From: Dendrocalamus latiflorus | Taxonomy: Eukaryota > Streptophyta > Magnoliopsida > Poales > Poaceae | NCBI GenBank assembly: GCA_017311315.1 | Contig: CM029612.1 | Location: 20,777,625-20,841,624, forward strand | Reading direction: 5' to 3' | DNA length: 64,000 nucleotides | Shown here: positions 1-10,085 of the stretch, piece by piece | Numbering within the stretch: the first letter of the stretch is position 1 | Layout: the number at the start of each line of letters is the position of its first letter | Notes under the pieces: generated by a model | Database searches by the model: none | Told to the model about the DNA's origin: nothing | Seen by the model: the letters and a program-made list of their open reading frames with translations, nothing else | Translations under genes and position numbers: made by a program

Positions 1-800
1 TTTCAAAGCTAGATGTAGAGAGTGACTTAGTGAACAAATCTGCCAGATTTTTACATAACTTAGTATGCAGTACTTTAATCTCGTCCATCTTCTGTAATTC
101 GTGAGCATAGAAGAACTTCCGGTTGATATGCTTTGTGAGATAACTCTTCATATAGCCCGTTTACACCTGTGCAACGCAAGCTGCATTATCTTTATTGATA
201 ATTGTGGGGGTTTGCACAATGTTCATTCTACATGATTGCTGGATGTGGTGAACCATTTAGCGGAGCCAAGCGCACTCTCGTGCGGCTTCATACAGCGCTA
301 TAATTTCTGAGTGGTTCATCGAAGCCGTTACGAGACTTTGCTTGGACGATTTTCAGGAAATTGCAGTTCCACCACACAGGAATACATAGCCTGTTTGTGA
401 CCTTGCGGTATGCGGGTCTAACAAGCACCCGACATCTCCATAGCCAATCAAGTTTAGATCTTGATTCTTTCTGTAGAACAATCCAAGGTCCTTGCTTCTT
501 TGGAGGTATCGGAAGATGTCCTTTATACCCTGCTAATGCTTTTTGGTAGGTTCTGCACTGTACCTTGCTAATAGGTCCACGGCAAATGCAATGTCTGGTC
601 TAGTGCAGTTTGCTAAATACATGAGTGCTCCCACTGCACTCAAATATGGGAATTCTGGTCCCAGGCCTTCCTCCCCCTCTTCTCTAGGTCGGAAAGGATC
701 TTTTTCTTGCTGTAAAGATCTCCCGATCATCGGTACTTTCGATGAGTATGCCTTCTCAAAGCCAAACCTTTATAACACCTTATGGGACATGCTCAAGCTG
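1..800 (-). pseudogene. copia RNase H region (pol 3' part)
   Basis: On the minus strand the first 160 bases encode the typical end of copia RNase H, including a LHTKLCKNLADLFTKSL-like segment. Bases 533-730 encode the preceding stretch with MYLANCTRPDIAFAVDLLARY, which is conserved just after the RT domain in copia elements. Several frame breaks separate the pieces, so no functional enzyme is expected. Confidence 0.8.
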
Positions 801-1544
801 CAGGCTTAAGCAGAATTTGGTCTTACCCAAATCTTTCATTTCAAATTATGACTCCAAGTAGGAGCTTGCTTCTTTTATATCTTCCACTGTCCCGATGATG
901 TTCAGATCATCTACATATATTGAGATGATACATAATCCATTCTAGGATCGCCGTATAAATACACAAGGACAGTCTTCATTGTTCGTATAGCTTTTCTTGC
1001 AGAGAAAGCCGCTTAAGCGATTATACCACATTCTTCCAGATTGTTTCAGTCCATACAATGACTTTCTGAGCTTCACACTGTACAAATTTCTATTTGCTCT
1101 GTCTCGGTTCGGGAGGGGGATTCCTTCAGAGACTTTCATATAAATCTCCGAATTCAAGTTCCCATAAAGGTATGTAGTTACCACATCCATCAATTTCATT
1201 TCTAAATTCAAGTTCACTGCCATTGAGATCAAGTATCTAAAGGTAATTCCACTCATGACTGTGGAGTAGGTTTCTTCATAATCAACTCCTGGACGTTGAG
1301 TGAAAGTTTGTGCTACCAGCCTTGCTTTGTATCTCACTACTTCGTTTCTTTCATTTCTCTTTCGAACAAATACCCACTTATGCCCTACAGGGTGCACATG
1401 GGGAGGTGTACGGTATACGGGCCCAAACACCTCTCTTTTGTTCAGAGATAACAATTTAGTTTCTATTGCCTTCTTCCCAATCCGATCTTTTCTTACATTA
1501 AACGAGCGATACAGGCTCGGGATCAAGATCGATGATTGTGGCAA
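801..1544 (-). pseudogene. copia reverse transcriptase remnant
   Basis: The minus-strand frame 942-1544 (about 200 codons) carries the RT start GHKWVFVRKRNE, YKARLVAQ, the block LMDVVTTYLYGNL and LRKSLYGLKQSGRMWY, all standard copia RT landmarks. The catalytic YVDD motif is readable on the minus strand at 906-917, just past the stop that ends this frame. In the first catalytic block many copia elements read DVxTAFLYG, whereas this copy reads DVVTTYLYG. It is a broken copy. Confidence 0.88.
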
Positions 1545-2880
1545 TTTTCTTTGCGAAGTAGATATCGATATTGGCTGTTGTCCTATTCATGGACTCTCTC
1601 GTGTGCACATAATTTATAGCTATTTCTTCATGAGTTGCTTCTTCTAGAGCGATTGCTTCTTCTGGAGCTTCTCCTTGCACATCGCTTCTTCCAATTGCGG
1701 TGGCAAGTCCCTTTACTTTTTCAGCTCCGATGTGTGTGCACATATCCATGCCGACTTCTTCTTCCATGGGGATATTCAGACCCGGTATGCTCTTTTCTAA
1801 AGGTGTCATACTTGTGCCAGGTCTCAACTGGCTCCCCTTCTCATCCTGGAGGACTTCAGTGATCGGCTGTGATAAGTCCTTATCTTTCTTCGTCGGGCGT
1901 CCCCGGTTACTTGGGATTTGAGGAGTCCGAGTTCTCGTCCTTTTATTCTGAGGCCTCTGGACGGGATTAGGGATACCTTCTGCTTTCTTTGGTATTTCAA
2001 CTCTCTCCGGTGCATTGCGTGCAGGCACATGCGACTTAGTCACGCTCTTCAAATCACTAATGTGATCAAGCAGCTGGTTTGCTAATGCTTGCAAGTCAAT
2101 GATCTTCTGGACCTCTTTCTTTGTTTCACTAGTGCGCGGGTCATGTGCATGAATTCCCGTGGCTTCCCACGTAATTTCCCGATATTTTTCATCAAGGGGT
2201 TGATACAATAAACCCACGTTGACCATTTCGATGAAGCATCAATTAGCACCATGAAATATTTAAATGGCCCTGAGATAGGCTGAATGGGACTGCAAATGTC
2301 TCTCTGGATGCGTTCCAGGAATGCAGGGACTTCATCCTTCACTTTCAGAGTGGAAGGTCTAGTAATTAATTTCCCAGTGGCACATGTAGGGCATACAAAA
2401 TCTTCGTGATTCAGGGAATTCTTCATATTAATATTATGCCCTTGGGAATTGTTGATTATATTTCTCATCATCCTAAGACCCAGGTGGCCTAATCTGTCAT
2501 GCCAGAGACAGAAGAGTTCAGAGCTTCTAAATACTGTCTTCAGGACAGTGTAGGCTGCAGGTGCGTTGATGTTGGTGTAATATAGCCCAGTTTCTAGTGA
2601 AGGAAGTTTTTTCTAATACCCTTTTTTCCATTCTCTTCGCGCTTCGTAATGAGCAGTTATTCCTAACCGTACTCTTCTTCAGTCTCAACGTGGAACCCAT
2701 TGGCGCGAATATCCTTAAAACTTAGGAGAGTTGTAGTCGATTCTAGGTACAATAAGGCTTCTTCAATGATCAAAATTGTGCCCATTGGGAGTATAATTGT
2801 GGCTCTTCCTGAACCAATTATACAACATCGCTTCCGACGATTGTCGTAAGGCTGCTAACATTCTTACGAAACGACTGAAA
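1545..2880 (-). pseudogene. copia integrase and integrase-RT linker remnant
   Basis: Minus-strand frame 2082-2471 carries the pre-integrase and integrase pieces CPTCATGKLITRPS and RIQRDICSPIQPISGPFKYF followed by MVLIDASSKWSTWVY, the start of the integrase core with its first acidic residue. Frame 1498-2226 continues as the charged, proline-rich linker between integrase and RT. Frames shift between the pieces. Confidence 0.85.
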
Positions 2881-3406
2881 ATACTTAGTCTCTCTTAAGA
2901 TGGTATTTGTTGTGCTGCTGTCGGCTAAGCACACTTCCTCCATAGGGCGCCACACACGTTCTAATATAAGGTATTTTATTAATATGTATTAGAAGACATT
3001 CAACACATAAATAAAATACTCCAATATCAGAACATATCATGCCATCATAAACTGAATAAATGAATGAATTATTCAAAATCATCCAACCATCACGAGAAAA
3101 CAAATGCTAAAATACCATCCATGCAAGTTCTAACTCGTCCTTTTAACACAAAATAAATGACAATTAAAGTCTCATGCATTCCGTGCATCAGACTGAATCT
3201 ACTAGAAAATCAGACACTTCTTCGGCTATCTTCTCGGGAGTGATCTTCTCTTCGAGAGAAATCATGGCGGTGGCTGCCTCTAGGTCGTATGGGGGTGCTG
3301 CTGCCGGGATGGTCTCAACCTCCATTATTTCAGGCAGCTGCTCAGGATGCTCCTCCTCAACCGATGCAAAGTGGGCTTCAGGCTACCCTTCACCATCCTT
3401 CTTCTT
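2881..3406 (-). pseudogene. copia protease region
   Basis: On the minus strand, near 2945-2880, the peptide LADSSTTNTILRETKYF is readable. It matches the active-site neighbourhood of copia proteases (ADSG/STTHTILR). The stretch 2950-3170 is AT-rich and lacks a recognisable domain. It is probably degraded pol sequence. Confidence 0.65.
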
Positions 3407-3872
3407 CTAGGCTTGGTGGGCATCAATGACATGCTGCGGCTCCTTACAGATTCGCGAGCAATGCCCCCACTTACCACACTTATAGCAACCTTGGTTCTGC
3501 TGGACATAGGTCTTGCCACTCTTTTTTGCCTTTTTGTCACTCGAAGCATCTGACTTGCCTTTCTGGGCAACAGCCTTGCCCTTCTTCCCCCTTCTTTTCA
3601 TCAAGGACTTTCGCACCTTGTAGCTCCCAACGTTGGCCTCGTGGCCAGCGGAGCTCCCCGGTGGCTGAGTGACGTAGTTCTTGCGGAGAAGTTCGTCATG
3701 AGCATCCGCAACCTGCATTATATCAATCAATTCGATGTACTCCTTGTAGCCGTCTTGACGATAGTTGCGAGCGGATTGTACTACAATGGGGGTGAAAGGT
3801 GGATAGGGACTTCTCAATCTTCTGCTCGTCTATGATCTGCTTGCCACAGAGTTGAAGATTGGTACAAATCCT
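3407..3872 (-). pseudogene. copia gag C-terminal part with CCHC zinc knuckle
   Basis: Minus-strand frame 3407-3817 encodes a basic segment rich in KKGK/KKAKK and the nucleic-acid-binding knuckle CYKCGKWGHCSRIC (C-x2-C-x4-H-x4-C pattern). This is nucleocapsid-type gag. Its upstream part continues beyond the inserted solo LTR, at 5402-5777. Confidence 0.85.
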
Positions 3873-5401
3873 TGAAAGCATCTAGGCCCCTAAAATTATT
3901 TGTTTTGGTAATTAATGACGTTATTTGATTATGGGACTAATATGTGTGTTGAGTGTTTGAAAAGATTAGTCTCAAAGACAGAGAGAAGAGGCACATAAAA
4001 AGAATTCACATGATTCAAAGAGATCCAAGACGGCAAGGTAAATAGTTTAGGGCTTTTTATTTTTACCGGTCTTAGGAGAAAGGCGGAAGACCGGATTAAT
4101 GGGTAGATGCTGTACTATTAAGAGGGATCATAGCTAAGTGCTTGATCATATGCAAATATGCCCCATGGATCAATTTAGGATCATGCATGGACTTTGAATT
4201 AAAATTGAATTAAAATTTGTGCATTCCCAGAAATCTCGGTAGTACCGGCGTGTACACCGCGGAACTACCGCAAGGTCGGAAGTTCCGGGCCCCGTGCGGA
4301 ACCTTTTTTCCAGAGAGCGCAAGGAACTCGACTTAGCCGCTAGAAAATCGGAAGTACCACGGGTTGAACTGCGGAACTACCGCATGGGCGGAAGTTCCGG
4401 TTTACCGAGCGAAACTTTATTTCCAGAGAGCAACCTCGATTCACACTTCGCCTCTTTGAGATCGGAAGTACCGGGGACAAGTCGGAACTTCCGGGAATCC
4501 AGAAGTACCGCATTTAATGTCCAACGGATACTTCTGATCCACTGACATAGCCGTTCTGACCCACCTGTAGAAATCCAGAAGCACCGCACATTGCATTGCG
4601 GTAGTTCTGATTTCCCTGATTTTTTAGGATTGTTTATTGCAACGGCTAATTGAGGTTGGTGGGGATATAAATTCGACCCCACCAGCACAAGGACATGTTG
4701 TTGAACCCTCATTGATCATTCGTGAGCATAGAGCAACCTCTCACACCTTACTTTCACATATTTGCATTCAATTGAGGTAGTTGAGTGAATTCAAGTGCAT
4801 TACATACGTAGATTGATCCATTTGGCACTTGAGCGTGATCAAGCCCTGCGACGATCCATTCTCTTGGAGTTTGCTGACTCCTAGACGGCTTGGCGGGAAA
4901 TTCGGTGATCTTCTCAAGAAGATTGTGAGAAGACCCGAGACGGTTGTGAAGTCTTGGAGCTCGCCTACCCGGAGTGGGAAAGGGCTACCGATAGTGATCG
5001 CGGTGCTTAGGCTCAATTCGTGGAGTCGGTCCGATTCGTTCGGGCTTACCTCAACGTGGACTAGGGGAGACCGGCAAGTCTCCGATCACCACGGTAAAAA
5101 GTAATCGTGTTCATTGTGGTTTGCGCTCTTGTGCATTATTCTCTTCCAAGCAATTTACTTCAATAGAATCATTTGATTGCTTGTGTAATTAGAGTAGCAT
5201 ACCTTGTTCTAACTAGAAGTATATTTGCTCTTAGGATAATTCTCTTTGTGCTAATGATCACTTGAGCCATATCATCTTGATTAGTTGTTGCCTTGCTAAC
5301 TTGCTTTAGACAATTTGTTAAATTGTAATTGTTAGCCTAAATTAGAAGAAAAATTTTAAACCGCCTATTCACCCCCTCTAGTCGGCCTCCTCGATCTTAC
5401 A
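3873..5401 (+). mobile_element. Solo LTR (1529 bp) with perfect 5-bp TSD, nested in copia gag
   Basis: The segment begins TGAAAGCATCTAGGCCCC, a start shared by many grass LTRs, and ends in ...TCTTACA. It is flanked by ATCCT at 3868-3872 and ATCCT at 5402-5406. The host gag frame resumes right after the second ATCCT. No internal retroelement sequence remains, so it is a solo LTR left by LTR-LTR recombination. A TATA-like ATATAAATT at about 4665 puts its promoter on the plus strand. Between 4225 and 4615 it carries many GGAAGTTCC/GGTAGTTCC-type short palindromes. Confidence 0.93.
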
Positions 5402-5777
5402 ATCCTGTGCATGGCAAAATTGTACTCCCCGACCGTCTTAAAGTCGGCAAACCTCAGTCTGATCCACTCTTGCTCTGCTTGAGGAAGAATTGTGTACTTT
5501 AGCCTCTCAAACCGCTTCTTGAGTGCGGTCGAGAGTGCTGCACGCTCTTCTCTGCCATGTACTCATTCTTGAGAGTGAGGCAGAGGTGATGCCTGAGAAA
5601 ATGAAGTGCTTAATTATTTTCCCCAGGTGTGGGTTGGGCGTCATGCGGTCCGCCAATCCCAATAGCCGCGCGGAGCTTCTTATCTCCAAGCACTATCTCG
5701 ACATCGGATGCCCACGTCAGATAGTTTTGGCCATGCTGGGCCATCTCCTCGAACTCCTGGTTCAAGATGCCAGTCAT
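5402..5777 (-). pseudogene. copia gag N-terminal part
   Basis: Reading the minus strand from an ATG at 5777 gives MTGILNQEFEEM, then QNYLTWASDVEIVLGDKKLR and later ALHFLRHHL, EYMAEKSAA, ILPQAEQEWIRLRFADFKTV and GEYNFAMHR. This is the UBN2/retrotran_gag pattern of copia elements. An in-frame stop occurs near 5620. The other part of gag is on the far side of the solo LTR. Confidence 0.82.
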
Positions 5778-5789
5778 CTACATGTGTAC

Positions 5790-6460
5790 CTAAGGCTGGT
5801 GCAGCGGCGGTGGCCAAGGCCGGTTCAGCGGCGGTCGAGTGGGCGTAGGTGCGGCACGGGCACCAGTCGGGCGTGGCCATGCGGCGAGCGGCGGGACCGT
5901 GCGGCACACGGCTGCGGGTGGCGACCGAGGGCGGCGCGCGGCTACGGGCGGTGGTCGAGGGCGGCGCGCGGCTGTGGGCGGCGGTCGAGTGCGGCACACG
6001 GCTGAGGGTGTGCACGAATGGCGGCGCCGGCACCAGCTCGGGCGGCACGCACGTACGGGAGACAAGGCTGCACGACGGCTGGCCAGTGGCCGAGGCGGCT
6101 CATACGTGCGGCGTGAAAGCCGAATAGTCTTGGGCGGTGCGCTTTGGGCGCAGTGGCGAGTGGGATCGACGCCTTTGGGCAGCACGCTTCGGGCGTGCCC
6201 ATGGAGAAGCCGAAGTGCCGTTTGGGGCGGCGCGTGCGGGCGCAGATCCCGAGCGGCGGCCGGGCGTGGTCTTCGAGCTGGCGGTCGTGCGGGGCGCGGT
6301 GCCGAGGCGAGCACCGACAACGGCGGCGGCGCCTCATGCAGGAGGCGGCAGCCCATGTGGGGGCGCGCTGTCCGAGGCGAGCACCGACAGCGGTGGCGGC
6401 ACCTCTTGCGAGAGGCGGCAACCAACCGGCGGCCATTTTACGCGCAGTGGCTGTGCAGAG
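5790..6460. repeat. GC-rich, internally repetitive leader of the copia element
   Basis: This stretch between gag and the LTR is built of variants of GGCGGCGCGCGGCT and GCGGTCGAGTGCGGCACACGG (5880-6010), plus two copies of a block containing CGAGGCGAGCACCGACA (6300-6340 and 6375-6420). It yields long overlapping open frames on both strands purely from composition. I do not call any of these a gene. Confidence 0.7.
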
Positions 6461-6691
6461 CCGATATGTGCAAAATTTTTCATTTTTTCCTAATCTACAG
6501 TGCAATCAACATCTACCCCGTGATGCAATCTATCGATCAACATTGTGCCGACGACTTCAGGTCTACTCGCGGTAGATTAGGGCGGATTTGCACCGTAGAA
6601 AATCAATCTAGAACACAAAAACTGTGAATTTACAATGATCTAGATAATTCAATCTATTAGAGCTGCGATGATTACCTTCGATTCACCGGAG

Positions 6692-6710
6692 CAAAGTCAT
6701 GCTGATAACG
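6692..6710 (-). other. Primer-binding site of the minus-strand copia element
   Basis: Read on the minus strand, CGTTATCAGCATGAC directly follows the LTR end. This is the tRNA-Met-type PBS (CGTTATCAGCACG) used by a group of plant copia elements. Confidence 0.7.
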
Positions 6711-6955
6711 TGTTGAGGAACCGTCACTGGCGACCAGTCCTATCAATTCCTCTGCTTAGAACGAAACGAATCAATCACAGAAGACAGAATAATAGATTGA
6801 AAACACACAAAGAGGTAGAGAGAACTCCTGGTCTTTCTTTATTAATTTCTGATTGCATGTGTACAAAATATGCCGGTACGGCTCTCTATTTATAGTCTCT
6901 GGTGAGGTGTCCACCATGGGCTAGGGCTGCTGGCCCAGGCCCAGGTTTCCTAACA
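6711..6955 (-). repeat. LTR (5' LTR in element orientation) of the minus-strand copia element
   Basis: The plus-strand limits are TGTTGAGGAACC...GGTTTCCTAACA, an imperfect inverted terminal match with TG/CA ends; length 245 bp. Its inner side abuts the PBS. The 5 bases outside are GTATT, but the partner duplication is off the window. Confidence 0.85.
6886..6894 (-). promoter_or_regulatory. LTR TATA box
   Basis: TATAAATAG on the minus strand inside the 245-bp LTR, in the right orientation to drive the copia element. Confidence 0.55.
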
Positions 6956-8144
6956 GTATTATTGTGAGAAGAGAAATACTAACACTATACAGTTCCGACA
7001 GGAAAGGCAACCGCTGTTGGATCCAAAGCCATATAAATCTCAAAACATATATATTACTTCCGCTCCTTCACTCCTACAACCGACCTGACTCCTTTCTCTC
7101 CCGCTCCCTCTCCTTTCTCCATACTCCCTCTCATTCTCTCTCCCTCGCCGCTGCCGCCATCCCCTCAACTCTCCTCCACCATTGGCCCCCTGCGCGCTAG
7201 ATCTGATGGCCTGGAGGAGCGCCATCATCATATCTGGCATCAGAGGAGGGAATCTGCCTCCTCGGCTATGGGTTCACCCTTCCTCTGGGTATAGAAGGAG
7301 GTCAGGGTGGAGGCGACGATCCGGCGGTAGGTGGCGGCGGGGGCAATGGGCGGAGTAGGAGGACGGTTATAGTAACGGTTGTGGCAGTTAGGTTTGGTGG
7401 GCAACACGACGGGGAGGAGTCAAGGGCTGCGCGGCAAGGCGGCGACGATGCCGCTGATCGCTGGTGGTGGTGGAGGGGGCGGCGGGGGGCGGAGAGGCAC
7501 ACAGATCTGCCTAGGGTGGCACAGCGACGACGGACGGCGACGAGGTACCATTCTATACCATTGAAAGTGCTCCCAACGATATACCGTTCACTAGTTACTC
7601 TCTTGTGAGAAATACCATATTATACTATTTCTCTTAGACAATCCACGCTAAAACAGTGCTTATTTCAATATGGTGATCTTATATGTCTAGCAGTAATCAT
7701 GCATGTGCTTTGATAGTTTGATGCACGGATTCATCGTTGTGTTTTGATTTTTGCTTGTTTTTTTTGTTCCTCAAAGCTATATACTGAATTTACTCTATGC
7801 CTAGTGTTATATATATCAAATGTTATTTTAGTCCTACATGTTCATTGGATCTACACAAACATTAAACTATCGATGCTCCCACTTTATGCAACACATGTTA
7901 TAATAATTCTTAGTCGGTGCGCACTAAGAGTCCGAAGAATTCGAATAATTCCATAAGAGAATTTAGAAAAAGAGTCCCAAAAGGCAACCATATATACACT
8001 CCAATCAATTGTTTCTTTTGCAAACATTCAAGCGCGGTCATAAATTGAAGAGGAATGAGGATGGCGGCCTCCATCACCATCATCGCAGCCGCCTCCATTG
8101 TCTATAGTTACTTAAGACTGGGCTAGGGCCGATATGGCATGGCA
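6956..8144. other. Intergenic, no gene recognised
   Basis: The pyrimidine-rich stretch 7050-7190 and the GC-rich stretch 7300-7545 give proline- or glycine-rich frames on both strands with no domain. The remainder is AT-rich. It could include degraded gene-derived sequence, but nothing supports a call. Confidence 0.4.
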
Positions 8145-9279
8145 CCGGCTATTGTGAATAGCCCCACATTGGTTGTAGGAAAGGAAGAAGCACAACTTAT
8201 AAGTGTATGGGAGACCTCACCCATAGGACTAGTTTTTTGAGGAGAGAAGGCTTAATACCACTTATAAAATTATTGCTTTAGGGCTTGCATACGGCAGCCC
8301 ATAGGCTTAGTTGGTCAGCCCATTGGACCTATGGCCCAGGAAATGTAACATCCCAAATTTGGCTTTCTGGAAAAATTTAAATTCAAATTAATTATTTTAA
8401 AGTAATTGGATTTTACTTGGCTTTTATTTGATTTTCTGGATTTTCTGGAGTTTAAAACCTATTTTTAGAATTTAAAAGTATTTTAAAATATGAAAATTAA
8501 ATACCAACATTAGCTGGAAATAATTTTATTAAGTCCAAAATATCTCCAGGAGCTTCTGTGAATTTTTCTGGAATTTTTGGAGGTATTTTTATATTTTTTT
8601 CTGAGGCCTAAATAATTTCCTAACCTTTTCTGAAATTAAAAATCAAATTCTAAAATAAAAATCCCTCCCCTTCCCTCCGGCCGACACGTGGACGGCCCAG
8701 ATCCGCCCATGTCGCCGCTCGGCCTGATCCAGGCCGCACTACCCCTCTCCCTCGCTGTCTAGCGGGCCCGGCCCAGCCAGCCCCGCCTTCCTCTTCCCCT
8801 CGCCCGACGCGTGGACGACCTGGATGAGCCGCGTCCCCGCGCCCGGCCCCAATCCAACCGCCCCCTTCCACTTAAACGGCGCCAGCCGCCAGATCCACCT
8901 CCAGGACCGCGTGGCCGCGATCCGCACCCCTTCCCCTTTCCTCTCTGACTCGCGGACCCCGCCAGTTAGTCGCCCGCTCTCCTCTTCCCGCTGACACCCG
9001 GCCCCGCTTGTCGGATCCTTCGTCCCCGCGGAGCCGCCTCTTTCCTTTTCTTCCCCCTCTTTCCTTTCTTACGCCGGCGACCACTCCGAGCCGGATCCGG
9101 CCTTGCCTTCCCTGGCTCTCCCTGGTTTTGGAAACCCCGGACGCCGCCGCGACCGAATCCCCGATCTCTCGTGCTCCCCTTCCTTCTACGGCCCCGATTC
9201 CTTTTCTCCCCCGCCCCCTTCCTTTTTCCGGCCGACACACCGGCGAGCAATTGCGCGCCCGTGTCCCCTCCTCCGTCCC

Positions 9280-9288
9280 TATAAATAG
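9280..9288 (+). promoter_or_regulatory. TATA box inside the 3.66-kb LTR
   Basis: TATAAATAG followed within about 30 bp by a pyrimidine-rich stretch, at a plausible U3/R position in the LTR. Confidence 0.5.
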
Positions 9289-9975
9289 CCCCTCGGCCTT
9301 CGCCTCTTCCCGCACCATCTCCCAGCGCCCTCCACCTCTCTCCCTGAGCCCCGAGCGCCGTCGCACCAAGAGCTCCCCGCGCGCACACGGTAAGAACTCC
9401 GGTGAGCCATCGCCGCCGCCTCGGTCGTCCCCGGAGCCCGCCGCCGCCACCCCGAGCTTCCTCCCGTCCGTGCGAACCTCCCCGGTACCTCGGCCGTCCC
9501 TCCCCGCCGCCGGAGCCCCGTCGCACCGGAGCACCCGAGGCAGCTCCGCCCCTTCCTCGCCGTCGGCCACCTCCGCTCGTCCCCGAGCCTCGCCGACCCC
9601 TCCGTTGGACTCGCCTCCGCTCCAGGACCGCGTTTTGGACCTCACCCGAACCCCTCCGGCCTCCCCTCACCGCCGACGACCCTGCCTCCGTCCACTGCTG
9701 CCGGACCCCTCCAGCAGGTAACCCTCAAAGGGATTACCTACCCTTATTGGGTAGGCAAAGCCTCCCCGCCCGACTGGTTAACCGCGCTACTCTTTCCCCC
9801 CTGGCTCCCTCGGCGCGCGTTCGAGCCCCCGGCTCCGCACGCTGAGGTTGAGCCTTTCTTGCATTTTTCCGCGCTGACAAGTGGGTCCCACCCGTCAGCG
9901 GCCGCCGGTCTGTGCGGGCCACTATCGCCTGGGCCCCACCCCTCTGTGCTGGTCACTGACATGTGGACCCGAAGT

Positions 9976-10085
9976 CCAGTGGGTCCCACATGTCAGAGGC
10001 TAAGCCGGTGGGCTCACTGTCCAGTGGGTCCCACATGTCAGAGGCTGATCCCATGGGCTCATTGACCAGTGGGTCCCACCTGTCA
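9976..10085 (+). repeat. Three tandem 45-bp repeats inside the LTR
   Basis: CCAGTGGGTCCCAC recurs at 9976, 10021 and 10066, each followed by (A/C)(T/C)TGTCA. The period is 45 bp and the third copy is partial. Confidence 0.75.

Larger units (their letters stand above)
1..6955 (-). mobile_element. Ty1/copia LTR retrotransposon, decayed, left end outside window
   Basis: Read on the minus strand, the order from right to left is LTR (6711-6955), primer-binding site, leader, gag, protease, integrase, reverse transcriptase and RNase H. The integrase-before-RT order defines Ty1/copia. The frame is broken by stops and frameshifts throughout. A 1529-bp solo LTR (3873-5401) sits inside gag. The RNase H ends almost at base 1 (NLADLFTKSL-type ending), so the second LTR should lie just left of the window. 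The short LTR and the PBS reading CGTTATCAGCA suggest a Hopscotch/Retrofit-like lineage, but that is inference. Confidence 0.9.

Noticed and set aside
5790..6627. Open frames up to 262 codons in the GC-rich leader
   Set aside because: Repetitive GGCGG-type DNA is open in five frames. No conserved motif is present and the region is the copia leader.
8650..9850. Long overlapping open frames on both strands (up to about 257 codons)
   Set aside because: They lie inside the 3.66-kb LTR, consist of Pro/Arg/Gly-rich low-complexity protein on both strands, and follow GC content rather than any domain.
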